Positions 33,826-43,034 of a stretch of DNA of 64,000 bases are shown in pieces. Position 1 is the stretch's first letter; each line of letters opens with the position of its first letter. The stretch is from Azotimanducus sp965199815 (GTDB taxonomy: Bacteria; Pseudomonadota; Gammaproteobacteria; Pseudomonadales; Azotimanducaceae), in assembly GCA_965199815.1 (NCBI GenBank), contig CBDATE010000018.1:62001-126000 (forward strand), in the 5' to 3' direction. A program made the translations under genes and the position numbers. Under the pieces are notes generated by a model. The model saw only the letters and a list, made by a program, of their open reading frames with translations, made no database searches and had not been told where the DNA came from.

Positions 33826-34392
33826 CTACAACTGCATCGGAAACTGTTGAAATCGATCAAGTAGTTGCGTCACATCAAGCGATGGGTCGTCGCCGTCGTC
33901 AGCATAGCGGATGCGAAGAATTTGCCAGTGAGAGTCGCCGTGCGCGCCCGCAAGCAGCACCTCGTCGCCTGAATGCTTGCCGATGAGCCTGCGCACCAGC
34001 GGCGCATCAATGCTGATGTAGTGCGCCGCGAAGTCGATTTCGTCCGTGCCCACGATGCGGTATTCGCGCGCTTCGCGCCCGCTGTCCCGGTCGCGTACCA
34101 GCACCACCCAGGCACCGAAAAACACGCGTGATTGCTGGCGCGGCGGTCTGCTGACAATGTACAGTTGATCCAGTCGTCTCGACAGATAGGCGATGCGTTG
34201 GTCGATTTCCCGCAGCAAGCGTTTGTTGTAGTGATAATCGGCGTTCTCGGAGCGGTCGCCAAGCGCGGCGGCCTCCTTCACCTTGCGCGTGGCGTAGGGG
34301 CGTTTGTGCTTCCACAGCCACTTGAGTTCTGCAGTGAGAATTCTGTGCCCGGTGGGGGTGATGCAGGCGCTCGAAACCACACGCTTGTCCAT
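33826..34392 (-). CDS. greB: Transcription elongation factor GreB
   Basis: GreB stimulates transcript cleavage by backtracked RNA polymerase. The 188-residue protein has an N-terminal coiled coil whose tip LGDRSENADYHYNKR carries the two acidic residues (Asp46, Glu49) that reach the polymerase active site, and a C-terminal FKBP-like domain. It is about 30 residues longer than E. coli GreB (158), with a short N-terminal and a longer C-terminal extension. It lies 112 bp upstream of the ECF sigma gene on the same strand. Confidence 0.9.
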   Translation of the reverse strand: MDKRVVSSACITPTGHRILTAELKWLWKHKRPYATRKVKEAAALGDRSENADYHYNKRLLREIDQRIAYLSRRLDQLYIVSRPPRQQSRVFFGAWVVLVRDRDSGREAREYRIVGTDEIDFAAHYISIDAPLVRRLIGKHSGDEVLLAGAHGDSHWQILRIRYADDGDDPSLDVTQLLDRFQQFPMQL

Positions 34393-34492
34393 AATAAAAA
34401 AGAATAAGAAATAATCTGCTTAATGCACTTGCGCAATAGCAAGAAATAGTGAAGAATGCCCGTCAGTTTCACTCATTACCCGGAGGGACACC

Positions 34493-35125
34493 ATGTCACT
34501 GCAACTCGGAGACGAAGCCCCGAATTTTACGGCGGACTCCACACAAGGCGCTATCACCCTGCACGAATACCTTGGAGATGGCTGGGGCGTACTCTTCTCT
34601 CATCCCAAGGATTTCACACCCGTGTGCACTACAGAACTCGGTGAAGTCGCCAGGCTGAAGTCCGAATTCGACAAGCGCAACGTCAAGGTGCTCGGCTTGT
34701 CGGTCGATCCTGTTTCGGATCATCACGAATGGTCCAGGGATATCGCCGAGACGCAGGGCGTGGACTTGAACTTCCCCCTGATTGCCGATTCGGACCGTCA
34801 GGTGTCGAGCCTGTACGACATGATTCACCCCAACGCCGATGACACGCTCACTGTGCGCTCGGTGTTTGTCATAGGCCCGGACAAGAAGATCAAGCTCTCC
34901 ATCACCTATCCGGCAAGCACGGGACGCAACTTCGATGAAATCCTGCGCACCATCGACTCGCTGCAACTCACGGCGCATCACAGTGTGGCCACGCCGGTGA
35001 ACTGGCGGGAGGGTGAAGAAGTCATCATCGTGCCAAGCGTTTCCGATGAACAGGCGAAGGAGAAGTTTCCGGACGGCTGGCGCGCCGAAAAGCCGTATCT
35101 CAGATACGTCCCGCAGCCGAAGTAA
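34493..35125 (+). CDS. 1-Cys peroxiredoxin (Prx6 type)
   Basis: It reduces peroxides through a single peroxidatic Cys. The 210-residue protein has DFTPVCTTELG with Cys45 and the long C-terminal domain of the Prx6 subfamily. No resolving Cys is evident. A CGGAGGG ribosome site precedes the ATG. It is divergent from greB. The 97-bp gap to the next gene holds a T-run but no clear terminator stem. Confidence 0.92.
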   Translation: MSLQLGDEAPNFTADSTQGAITLHEYLGDGWGVLFSHPKDFTPVCTTELGEVARLKSEFDKRNVKVLGLSVDPVSDHHEWSRDIAETQGVDLNFPLIADSDRQVSSLYDMIHPNADDTLTVRSVFVIGPDKKIKLSITYPASTGRNFDEILRTIDSLQLTAHHSVATPVNWREGEEVIIVPSVSDEQAKEKFPDGWRAEKPYLRYVPQPK

Positions 35126-35222
35126 GGCCTCGGTTCATCTTTTTTGCCCGGCTGACATCGGCTGTCTGCGGGACGGGCTTACAATAGCCGTCCCCAAGAC
35201 GAGGCGCGGCTGAAGCGGCCCG

Positions 35223-36392
35223 ATGTCAGACTCCGGACAAGTGCACACGAGCGGGTTTCGTACCCGCTCGATTCATGCCGGTCAATACCGGGACGAGGCT
35301 ACGGGAGCGGTTATCACGCCACTGTTCCTCACTTCCACCTATGAGCAGCCCGCGCCCGGTGAGCATCTCGGCTACGAATACTCGCGCAGTGCGAATCCGA
35401 CCCGCAAATCCTTTGAAGCGTGCATCGCCAATCTGGAAAGCGCTCGGTTCGGATTCGCCACCGCCTCCGGTAATCTCGCCACGGGCACAGCCATGTTTCT
35501 GCTCGGGAAGGGCGACCACGTGGTCACCTGTGACGACCTCTATGGCGGCACGGTGCGCCTGTTCAATCAACTCTTCACGAGGTTCGGCATCGAATTCACC
35601 TATGTGGATATGACGCGCATCGATGCCTTGCGCAATGCCATGCGCGACAACACGCGCATGGTGTGGGTGGAGACCCCCTCCAACCCGCTGACCAAGATTG
35701 TGGATATAGCGGCGGCGGCAGACATTGCTCACACCAGTCAAGCCATCCTGGCCGTGGACAACACCTTCCTGAGTCCGGTCTTTCAGCGTCCAATCGAACT
35801 CGGCGCAGACCTCGTGGTGCATTCCACCACCAAGTATCTCAACGGCCACAGCGATCTGGTGGCGGGCGTGATGATTACCGATGACGAAGCGCTCGGCGAG
35901 CGCCTGGCCTTCATTTCCAACGCGCTCGGTACCATACAGGCCACCTTCGATGCCTGGCTCAGCCTGCGCAGCCTGAAGACTCTGGACCTGCGCATGCGTG
36001 CACATGAGCGCAATGCCATGGCGCTGGCCGAATGGCTGAGCGACCATCCCAAGGTGGCGCGCGTCTATTATCCGGGGCTTGCCGAACACCCGCAGCATCA
36101 GGTGGCGGTGAAGCAGATGTCCGGGTTTGGCGGCATGCTGTCCTTTGACATCAAGGGCGGGCTCGAGGCGGCCAGGTGTCTGCTCGGAGCGACGCGCGTG
36201 TTCACGCTCGCAGAAAGCCTCGGCGGTGTCGAGTCCCTGATCGAGCACCCTGCGCTCATGACGCACGCGAGCATGCCGAAAGCCATGCGCGAAGCGGCAG
36301 GTGTGACCGACGCGCTGATTCGCGTCAGTGTGGGCATCGAGGACATCGATGATTTGCGGCAGGATCTGGAACGCGCCCTGCAGCAGGTATGA
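35223..36392 (+). CDS. Cys/Met-metabolism PLP-dependent enzyme (cystathionine gamma-synthase/lyase family)
   Basis: It probably acts in trans-sulfuration or homocysteine formation. The 389-residue protein has the PLP lysine Lys204 in STTKYLNGHSD, Asp179 (VDNTF) for the pyridine nitrogen, a YGGTVRLF segment and the C-terminal SLGGVESLIEHPALMTH motif. Motifs do not separate cystathionine gamma-synthase, gamma-lyase and O-succinylhomoserine sulfhydrylase with certainty. It is followed 27 bp later by an acetyltransferase gene on the same strand. Confidence 0.88.
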   Translation: MSDSGQVHTSGFRTRSIHAGQYRDEATGAVITPLFLTSTYEQPAPGEHLGYEYSRSANPTRKSFEACIANLESARFGFATASGNLATGTAMFLLGKGDHVVTCDDLYGGTVRLFNQLFTRFGIEFTYVDMTRIDALRNAMRDNTRMVWVETPSNPLTKIVDIAAAADIAHTSQAILAVDNTFLSPVFQRPIELGADLVVHSTTKYLNGHSDLVAGVMITDDEALGERLAFISNALGTIQATFDAWLSLRSLKTLDLRMRAHERNAMALAEWLSDHPKVARVYYPGLAEHPQHQVAVKQMSGFGGMLSFDIKGGLEAARCLLGATRVFTLAESLGGVESLIEHPALMTHASMPKAMREAAGVTDALIRVSVGIEDIDDLRQDLERALQQV

Positions 36393-36419
36393 CCGCTGCG
36401 CTTTGCACACGGGCTCCTG

Positions 36420-36842
36420 ATGATTGACACCTTCGATCCGCAGGCACTCAGCATCCTGCGCCCGAGGCGCGAGGAAATCCCGTGGCGGCTCCTGTGTCTC
36501 GACGCGAGAGACGAGGGCGCATCGGACATCACCAGCCTCATGCGCATTGCCCGGCGCGACGATGTTGCCGATGGTGTTGTGCTTGGGGGCTATCTGCTCG
36601 CGGCACCACAGCGGGGCGGTCTCGCCTGGCAGATTCTGCGCCTCGGCGTATTGCCCGAAGCGCGTTGTCAGGGTCTCGGATACTGGCTCATGGCGCATGC
36701 CGTGGGCGTGGCTGAATCGCGCGGTGCGAGCGGGATATTCGTCAGCTTGCGCGAAGACCACCCTGCGCGCAAGCTCTTTCTGCGCTACGGATTCGAACCG
36801 ACAGGGGCAGGCAGGTTAAGCTTCTCCTGCGAGCACGAATAG
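36420..36842 (+). CDS. GNAT-family N-acetyltransferase
   Basis: A 140-residue protein with the acetyl-CoA-binding segment RLGVLPEARCQGLGYWLM (the R/Q-x-x-G-x-G/A motif appears as RCQGLG) and a C-terminal LFLRYGFEPTG block typical of GNAT motif B. The substrate is unknown. It probably shares a transcript with the upstream PLP enzyme and the Rieske gene 43 bp downstream. Confidence 0.75.
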   Translation: MIDTFDPQALSILRPRREEIPWRLLCLDARDEGASDITSLMRIARRDDVADGVVLGGYLLAAPQRGGLAWQILRLGVLPEARCQGLGYWLMAHAVGVAESRGASGIFVSLREDHPARKLFLRYGFEPTGAGRLSFSCEHE

Positions 36843-36885
36843 CAGAGCAAGACCAGATAACGAGACCGACAGGAGCGATCGACAC

Positions 36886-38268
36886 ATGCGTCAAACTGAA
36901 ACACTGTGTGCCCGAGGCGAGGCCAGAGGCCCGGGACCGAGTCTGCAGGAGCTGCTGCTCCGCGACAACTCGCCCGTACCAGCGCCTTTGCAGGAAGAGT
37001 CCTACCGGTTTCTGGGCGACGAGGACATCCCCTACAGCCACTACACCTCGAAGCAACGCCTGCGGCAGGAGTTCGAGACACTCTGGCCGCGCGTCTGGCA
37101 GTGGGCCTGCCGCGAAGAGCACATCCCCGAGCCCGGCGACTATTACGTGTACGACACCGGGCATCTGTCAGCGCTCGTCGTGCGTACCGAAACCGGCGAC
37201 ATCAAGGCGTTTCACAACGCCTGCATGCATCGCGGCACACAGCTCAAGCAACCCGGCAGCTGCGGGTTTGCCGAGAACCTGCGCTGCCCGTTTCATGGCT
37301 GGATCTACTCGCTTGACGGTACGCTCACGGAACTGCCGGAAGCCTGGGATTTTCCGCACGTGAGCGCGCGCACCCACAGCCTGCGCGAGCTTCGGGTCGA
37401 TTGCTGGGCCGGGTTCGTGTTTGTCAACTTTGATGCCGATGCCGAGCCTCTCGATACCCATCTCGGCGTACTGAAGAGACACTTCGAGCACCTCGGCATC
37501 GAGGCCCGATACGTGGAGACGCATGTGCAAAAGCGGCTGCCGTGCAACTGGAAAGCGGCGGCGGAAGCCTTTCTCGAGGCCTATCATGTGCGTGAAACCC
37601 ATGCCGGTGGTGTGCCGGGCACGGAAGTCACCACCCAGTACGATGTGTTTGGCGACACCGTGACCCGCTTCATACACACCATAGGTTCGCCGAATCCGCG
37701 TGTAGATCCTCCGCAGACCGAACAGGCGCTGTTCGACCGCCTGTGGAGGCGCGAGGACGGGCAGCAGGAGACCCCGCGAGTGCCTGAAGGCATGACGGCG
37801 CGCGATTTTTACGCCGAGCACCTGAAGCGTTCCCTCGGCGAAACCTACGGCCAGGACTTCTCGCACTACCCCACCTGCATGACGCTCGATTCCATCGAGT
37901 ACTTCCTGTTCCCGAACGCATTCTTCTTTCCCGGCCTGTCCTTGCCGATGGTGTACAGATTCCGCCCGGATGCCGAAGACCCGGACTTTTCCACCTTCGA
38001 TCTGTTCATGCTGCGCCCGATTCCGCCGGGGGGCAAGGCACCGCCCGCGCCAGAGCCGATCAAGCTCGATGTGGAGGATTCATATCAGACCGCGGAAGGT
38101 CTCGGGTTTCTTGGTGCCGTGTACGATCAGGACACCGGCAATCTCGCGGCGCAGACGCGCGGCTTCAAGTGCAGTGGCAAGCCGGGACAGACGCTCGGCA
38201 ACTATCAGGAAATTCGTGCGCGCCATCTGCACCAGCGCATCGACAAGTACCTGAAGGGGGAGCTATAG
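36886..38268 (+). CDS. Rieske [2Fe-2S] aromatic ring-hydroxylating oxygenase, alpha subunit
   Basis: Terminal oxygenase component that would accept electrons from a separate reductase. The 460-residue protein has the Rieske ligands Cys113-x-His115 and Cys134-x2-His137 (CMHRG and CPFHGW) and the mononuclear iron ligands His234 and His239 in EAYHVRETH within a C-terminal catalytic domain. No beta subunit or dedicated ferredoxin reductase lies beside it, and the substrate is not evident. The stop codon lies in a 16-bp tandem duplication (38254-38285). Confidence 0.9.
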   Translation: MRQTETLCARGEARGPGPSLQELLLRDNSPVPAPLQEESYRFLGDEDIPYSHYTSKQRLRQEFETLWPRVWQWACREEHIPEPGDYYVYDTGHLSALVVRTETGDIKAFHNACMHRGTQLKQPGSCGFAENLRCPFHGWIYSLDGTLTELPEAWDFPHVSARTHSLRELRVDCWAGFVFVNFDADAEPLDTHLGVLKRHFEHLGIEARYVETHVQKRLPCNWKAAAEAFLEAYHVRETHAGGVPGTEVTTQYDVFGDTVTRFIHTIGSPNPRVDPPQTEQALFDRLWRREDGQQETPRVPEGMTARDFYAEHLKRSLGETYGQDFSHYPTCMTLDSIEYFLFPNAFFFPGLSLPMVYRFRPDAEDPDFSTFDLFMLRPIPPGGKAPPAPEPIKLDVEDSYQTAEGLGFLGAVYDQDTGNLAAQTRGFKCSGKPGQTLGNYQEIRARHLHQRIDKYLKGEL

Positions 38269-38285
38269 CAAGGGGGAACTGTAGC
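38254..38285. repeat. 16-bp tandem duplication at the Rieske gene stop
   Basis: AAGGGGGAGCTATAGC (38254-38269) is followed by AAGGGGGAACTGTAGC (38270-38285). Each copy contains TAG; the first is the stop codon. Confidence 0.8.
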
Positions 38286-38330
38286 GCCTGTCGCCCGCCT
38301 GACTGGCCTCGGCGCAGTGTCAGGAGCCGC

Positions 38331-39335
38331 TCAGTCCGCTTCCACCATCATCTTGCCGATGTTCTCGCCCGCGAAGAGCTTGATGAGTGCGCGCGGGAGC
38401 TGACGAAATCCCCTGATCACGGTGCTGCGGCCCTTCAGCCGCCCCTCATCTACCCAGGTGCGCAGCTCGGTGACTGCTTCGCCATAGCGGTCGGCATAGT
38501 CCGGCAGCAGAAAACCCTGCATCCGCGCGCGGCGGAAGATGAGGTTGAAGTAGTTCTTCGGGCCGGCCAGTGTGCCGGTTGCGTTATAGCGCGAGATGCC
38601 GCCGCAGAGCACCACGCAGGCATGCGTGTGCAGGCGTTCGAGGCAGAGGTCGAGAATCTCCCCGCCGACATTATCGAAGAAGAGATTCATGCCCTGCGGG
38701 CAGAAGCGGTCGAGTGCCTGCGCCACGTCTTGCGTCTTGTAGTTGACAGCCGCGTCAAAACCGAGTTCCTCGAGCCAGGCGCACTTCGCATCGCTGCCCG
38801 CCAATCCCAGTACAGTGCAGCCCTTGATCTTTGCGATCTGCCCGGCGACGCTCCCCGTTGCGCCCGCGGCACCGCTGACCACCACCAGGTCACCCGCTTT
38901 CGGTCGCCCCACATGCAACAACCCGAAGTAGGCGGTCAGTCCGGTGCTGCCGAGTACGCCGAGCGCGAGCTGTGGGTCTTCGCCCTTCGCCAGCAAGCGA
39001 AACTGCGCCGCGTCTTCGCTGACCACCGCGTAGTCCTGCATGCCGTACACGCCCCAGGCGAGCGCGCCCTGCGGTAACTTCTCACTCCTTGATGCGACGA
39101 TTTCGCCCACACCTCTGGCGCGCATCACGTCGCCAATCTGCACGGGGGCCGTGTAGTCGGCGCGATTCTCCATCTGTCCGCGCATCGACGGGTCGAGGGA
39201 AATGAATCGGGTCTTCACCAGAGCCTGCCCGGCCTGGATGTCGGGCACCGCCGTTTCCGCGTACCTGAAGTCGGATTCCTTGACCATGCCATGCGGTCTG
39301 GCGGCCAACAGGAATTGACGATTGACGGGACTCAT
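38331..39335 (-). CDS. NADP-dependent medium-chain oxidoreductase (CurA / leukotriene B4 dehydrogenase type)
   Basis: The 334-residue protein begins SPVNRQFLLAARPHG and has a SLDPSMRGQM segment, a nucleotide-binding VVSGAAGATGSVAGQIAKIKG and a FFDNVGGE motif. All are typical of the zinc-free MDR subfamily that reduces alpha,beta-unsaturated carbonyls with NADPH. It is downstream of, and likely co-transcribed with, the SIS isomerase (18 bp apart). Physiological substrate not determined. Confidence 0.88.
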   Translation of the reverse strand: MSPVNRQFLLAARPHGMVKESDFRYAETAVPDIQAGQALVKTRFISLDPSMRGQMENRADYTAPVQIGDVMRARGVGEIVASRSEKLPQGALAWGVYGMQDYAVVSEDAAQFRLLAKGEDPQLALGVLGSTGLTAYFGLLHVGRPKAGDLVVVSGAAGATGSVAGQIAKIKGCTVLGLAGSDAKCAWLEELGFDAAVNYKTQDVAQALDRFCPQGMNLFFDNVGGEILDLCLERLHTHACVVLCGGISRYNATGTLAGPKNYFNLIFRRARMQGFLLPDYADRYGEAVTELRTWVDEGRLKGRSTVIRGFRQLPRALIKLFAGENIGKMMVEAD

Positions 39336-39353
39336 CGAGCGCGTCGGCGAGGC

Positions 39354-39974
39354 TCAACCGGCTTCATGCGGCATGTTGTCGATGCGTACCGAGCGCCCCA
39401 GATAGCCGCCGTGGTGGCGTTTGCCGAAATCGGCGCGCGTCACGCCCTTGGCTTCGAGCAGCGCCAGCGCCAGGGCATCGCTGATGGCGAGCATCACGGC
39501 CATGGAACTGCTCGGCGTGAGCCCGAGCGGGCAGGCCTCCTCGACCACACCCATGTCGAGCACCAGATCCGAGAGGTCGCGCAGGCGCGAATCCGGGTGC
39601 GAGGTGATGCCGATAATCCGTGCTACGCCGAGATGGCGGCACAGCTCCAGAACTTCGAGCACTTCAACCGACTTGCCGCTGGTGGACATGGCGATGATGA
39701 TGTCGTTCGCCTCGACGATACCGAGGTCGCCGTGTGCGGCTTCGGCGGCATGCAGAAAGATCGCCGGCGTGGCGGTCGAACACAGGGTGGCGGCAAACTT
39801 CTCGGCGATGTGTCCGGCCTTGCCGATACCAGTGGTGAGCACCTTGCCCTGCGCGGCCTCGAGCGCTTCAACGGCGCGCACAAAGTCTTCGGTGATTTCG
39901 ACCGAAGCGATGGCCTCGGCCTCGGCGGCAAGCACCGCGCGCATGCGTTCACGAATCTTCATCTGTGTTGTCAT
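39354..39974 (-). CDS. SIS-domain sugar-phosphate isomerase, KdsD/KpsF-like, without CBS domains
   Basis: The 206-residue protein is a single SIS domain with the arabinose-5-phosphate isomerase motifs TTGIGKAGHIAEKFAATL, HAAEAAHGDLG and MSTSGKSVEVLE. Its KRHHGGYLGR ending corresponds to the segment before the CBS pair in KdsD. E. coli KdsD is 328 residues, so both CBS domains are absent. It may convert ribulose-5-P to arabinose-5-P for Kdo synthesis, or act on another sugar phosphate. It is divergent from a GH20/kinase operon, which makes an amino-sugar role worth testing. Confidence 0.8.
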   Translation of the reverse strand: MTTQMKIRERMRAVLAAEAEAIASVEITEDFVRAVEALEAAQGKVLTTGIGKAGHIAEKFAATLCSTATPAIFLHAAEAAHGDLGIVEANDIIIAMSTSGKSVEVLEVLELCRHLGVARIIGITSHPDSRLRDLSDLVLDMGVVEEACPLGLTPSSSMAVMLAISDALALALLEAKGVTRADFGKRHHGGYLGRSVRIDNMPHEAG

Positions 39975-40024
39975 GTGTGTTCAGGAGCGTATTCTTGCCT
40001 ATCTTATCTTGGCGTGTCCCTTCA

Positions 40025-41989
40025 GTGTCTGAATCATCGCTCCCGTATCGCCTCACAGTGCCGCCGACAAGCATCGAGATTGCCGCTGGCGAGACACCGT
40101 TCGGTGGCTTTCACGTGTCGGACGGGACACACGCGAGGGCAAGACGCCTGCTCGGGCGGCTGGCGATTTTCTCCCGAGGCGAGGGTGCGCGGCTGCCTCT
40201 GGAGATCAACATGGATGTGGCCGATGACGGCGAGGATGCCGCGCGCGCGCCGCCGGAAGATATGGATGAGTCCTACGAGCTGACAATCCGCTCGCACGCT
40301 GTGCACATCGCCGCGCCTGAAGTCTGGGGTGCCTTGCGCGCCCTGGCGCTACTGGCAAATCTGATTGACGAGCATCACCGCCTGCCGCACCTGTGCGCCC
40401 GTGATGCCCCGCGCTACACCTGGCGCGGCCTCATGCTGGATCCGGCGAGACGATTCCTGAGCCTCGGTGCCCTCAAGCGCACCTTGCTCGGCATGTGGGC
40501 CTGTCGGCTCAATGTCCTGCACTTGCACCTCTCTGACGATCAGGGGCTGCGAGTGCCCCTGCTTGGCCACGCGCCTGTGTGCCCGCACTACAGTCACGCC
40601 GAGGTGCGTGAACTCGTCGACTATGCGTCCGATCTGGGCATTCGCATCGTGCCTGAAATCGATCTGCCCGGGCACGCTACCGGCCTGCTGGTGTCCTTCC
40701 CGCACTGGGCCGTGAATGCGCCGCCAGCGGGCTATTCGAAGCGGTTCGGGGTGCACATGAATCTCGTTGATTGTGCGAGCGTACGAGTGCGCGAAGAGCT
40801 TGATGCCATGATTGGGGAGTTGGCAGGCCTGTTTCCGGATGCCTGCCTGCACTTCGGCGGCGACGAGTGCATGGACTATGCGCCGCCCGTGGACTTCTCG
40901 TCCTTTCTGGTCGATTCGGCCAGGCACCGCGGCAAACAGGCCATCTTCTGGGACGAGGCGCTTGCTGCGCATCTGCCGCGCTCGGCGTGTGTGCAGGTGT
41001 GGCGTCATCACGAGTTGCTGGATCTGGCGCGCAAGCACGGACACGCCGGCATTCTCTCCGCGCCCTACTATCTCGACCTCATGTTTCCGAGCGAGGCGCA
41101 TCGCGGATTCGATCCGGCAGGCGATCTTGCCGCGCGCCAAGCGGCGCAGGCGCGAGTCATCAACCATCCCGGCCTCGCGTCAGTCAGGCGCGCTCTCGAA
41201 TGGGACACACACCGAACCCGGGGGCTGGTGGAGGCGCTGCGCGATGCCCCGCCAAGCGCCCTGCCAGGTGGCGAACATCCGGGGGCGCTGCTCGGCGGCG
41301 AAGCCTGCCTGTGGGGCGAACTGGTCGGCGAAGCGCAGCTCGACACCCGTCTGTGGAGCCGTCTGCCGGCCATCGCCAACCGCTTCTGGCTCGGCGATGC
41401 TTCGCGCCCGGTGCACCGGAGGAGTGCCGAGGCGCATCTCGAGCGCATCGCGGGCATTCGCGTTGGCCCGCAGGCGTGGCTCGAGCGCCTGCCGCTCGCC
41501 GCGGCCGAGCGCGACCATCTGCTCTGCCTGCTTGATTGCCTCGAGCCCGTCAAGTGGTATGCGCGCTTGCTTGGCCCGCTGCTTGAAGAAAGGTTGACGG
41601 GGGGGCTTGCAGGCGCAAGCGAGGAGCGCTCGCCGCGGCCCTGTGATGCCGATTCGCCGCTCGATCAAGCGGTGGATTTCGTGAATCCGGAGAGCCTGCA
41701 GGCGGCAGACTTCATGCAGGCATCCGACAAGCGGGACATTGCGCGCCGCTGGCGCGCGCAGCGGGAAACAACCAGACAGGTTGCCACACGGCTGTCGGCC
41801 ATCAAGGCCATTATCCCGCTCTCGATACGATTGGCAGACCTCGCGGAGGTTATCGACGGCACGCTTGATTTCGATGCATTCATGCACAGACACCCGGATG
41901 CCGAGGCACCGGTGGCGGAGCTCAGTCTCGCCGTGCTGCCGGTGGTGGCCGCGTGGTGGGCGCAGGGAGGAGATGGCCATGCGCGTTGA
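40025..41989 (+). CDS. Glycoside hydrolase family 20 beta-N-acetylhexosaminidase
   Basis: It is predicted to release terminal GlcNAc/GalNAc residues. The protein has the GH20 barrel motifs RGLMLDPARRFLSL, LHLHLSDDQGLR, IVPEIDLPGHATG and the catalytic pair Asp280-Glu281 in HFGGDECM. There is a long helical C-terminal part not seen in E. coli-type enzymes. The start is uncertain: I choose GTG 40025 (654 residues); the frame is open back to GTG 39965. No signal peptide is visible with either, so it looks cytoplasmic. The downstream kinase gene starts inside its 3' end. Confidence 0.85.
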   Translation: MSESSLPYRLTVPPTSIEIAAGETPFGGFHVSDGTHARARRLLGRLAIFSRGEGARLPLEINMDVADDGEDAARAPPEDMDESYELTIRSHAVHIAAPEVWGALRALALLANLIDEHHRLPHLCARDAPRYTWRGLMLDPARRFLSLGALKRTLLGMWACRLNVLHLHLSDDQGLRVPLLGHAPVCPHYSHAEVRELVDYASDLGIRIVPEIDLPGHATGLLVSFPHWAVNAPPAGYSKRFGVHMNLVDCASVRVREELDAMIGELAGLFPDACLHFGGDECMDYAPPVDFSSFLVDSARHRGKQAIFWDEALAAHLPRSACVQVWRHHELLDLARKHGHAGILSAPYYLDLMFPSEAHRGFDPAGDLAARQAAQARVINHPGLASVRRALEWDTHRTRGLVEALRDAPPSALPGGEHPGALLGGEACLWGELVGEAQLDTRLWSRLPAIANRFWLGDASRPVHRRSAEAHLERIAGIRVGPQAWLERLPLAAAERDHLLCLLDCLEPVKWYARLLGPLLEERLTGGLAGASEERSPRPCDADSPLDQAVDFVNPESLQAADFMQASDKRDIARRWRAQRETTRQVATRLSAIKAIIPLSIRLADLAEVIDGTLDFDAFMHRHPDAEAPVAELSLAVLPVVAAWWAQGGDGHAR

Positions 41990-43034
41990 GAAGACCGTTG
42001 CCGGTGCGGCCAGCGCCTGGCGCGAATTCGTCGGCAGCAGCGATGCACACCGCATCAGCGTACTGTCACGAGGACACATTCATCAGACCTGTGTCGTTAC
42101 AGCCGAAGGCAGACCGTTCGCGATATTGCAGAAGCTGAATCAGACCGTGTTCCCTGATCCGCAAGCCCTGCTGGCCAATGCCGAGACCATCGCGCCGCAT
42201 CTCGCGCGCACTGCAAGCGATCTGATTGCCCCGCGAATTGGGACACACACCGGGCGCGCCTGCGTGAGAGACGCGCATGGACACTGTTGGCGCGCCTTCA
42301 GGTTCATCGCGCCGAGCCGCAATCCGGAGTCGCCGGAATGCGAGGCCGAGTGCCGTGCGGCCGGGCAGGCGTTCGGTCGCTTTCAGGCGGCGCTTGTCGA
42401 TCTGTGCGCCAGCGACTTGCAGGTGGTCATTCGCGGATTTCAGGATGTGGACGCAATCCGGTGCACCCTCGAGCAGGCGATTCTCGAGGATGCCCGCGGG
42501 CGTCTCGCCGGGTCGCGGCGATTGGCGGAAGACATGTGTGGTCTTGGCGAGCAGGTGCCGCCACTGTCAGGCCCTTGCGGGGTGGTGCATGGCGATGGCA
42601 AGTTCAACAACCTGCTGTTTCATGCTCGTGAAGCGCGAGTGATTGCGGTGCTTGATCTCGACACGGTGATGTGGCACCGGCGCGCGCTCGACTTCGCCGA
42701 TCTGGTGCGCTCGGGGGCGGTGCGGGGCGCTGAGCATGATGAACAGGCATTGCTCGATTGTGGCCGGGTGCGCGCCTTCGCGGCCGGATTTCGCGCCGGC
42801 TGTGGCGAGTTGACACCCGCGGCCGGGTCGCTCGTGGATGCCCTGTTGCACATCACCTGGTTGCTCGCGATGCGCTTCTACGCCGATTACCTGAATGGCG
42901 ATGTGTACTTTGCGGCGCATGCGCCGACTGACAATCTGCTACGCGCCAGAGGACAGCGCGCGCTGCTCGGACGCTTGTTCGAAGCCCGGGACGAGCTGTA
43001 CGAAGCAGTTGCCTGCGGCCTTGATGGCGAGTGA
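41979..43034 (+). CDS. Aminoglycoside-phosphotransferase-fold sugar kinase, N-acetylhexosamine 1-kinase-like
   Basis: The 351-residue protein has the APH-type catalytic loop VVHGDGKFNNLLF and the metal-binding VIAVLDLDTVMWHRRALDFADLVR. The combination HGDxKxNN plus DLDTVM is the pattern I associate with NahK, which phosphorylates GlcNAc/GalNAc at C1. ATG 41979 lies eight bases after GGAGG (41966-41970); ATG 41973 is also possible. It overlaps the GH20 gene by 11 bp, so hexosaminidase product and kinase substrate are linked by context. Substrate is inferred. Confidence 0.75.
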   Translation: MRVEKTVAGAASAWREFVGSSDAHRISVLSRGHIHQTCVVTAEGRPFAILQKLNQTVFPDPQALLANAETIAPHLARTASDLIAPRIGTHTGRACVRDAHGHCWRAFRFIAPSRNPESPECEAECRAAGQAFGRFQAALVDLCASDLQVVIRGFQDVDAIRCTLEQAILEDARGRLAGSRRLAEDMCGLGEQVPPLSGPCGVVHGDGKFNNLLFHAREARVIAVLDLDTVMWHRRALDFADLVRSGAVRGAEHDEQALLDCGRVRAFAAGFRAGCGELTPAAGSLVDALLHITWLLAMRFYADYLNGDVYFAAHAPTDNLLRARGQRALLGRLFEARDELYEAVACGLDGE

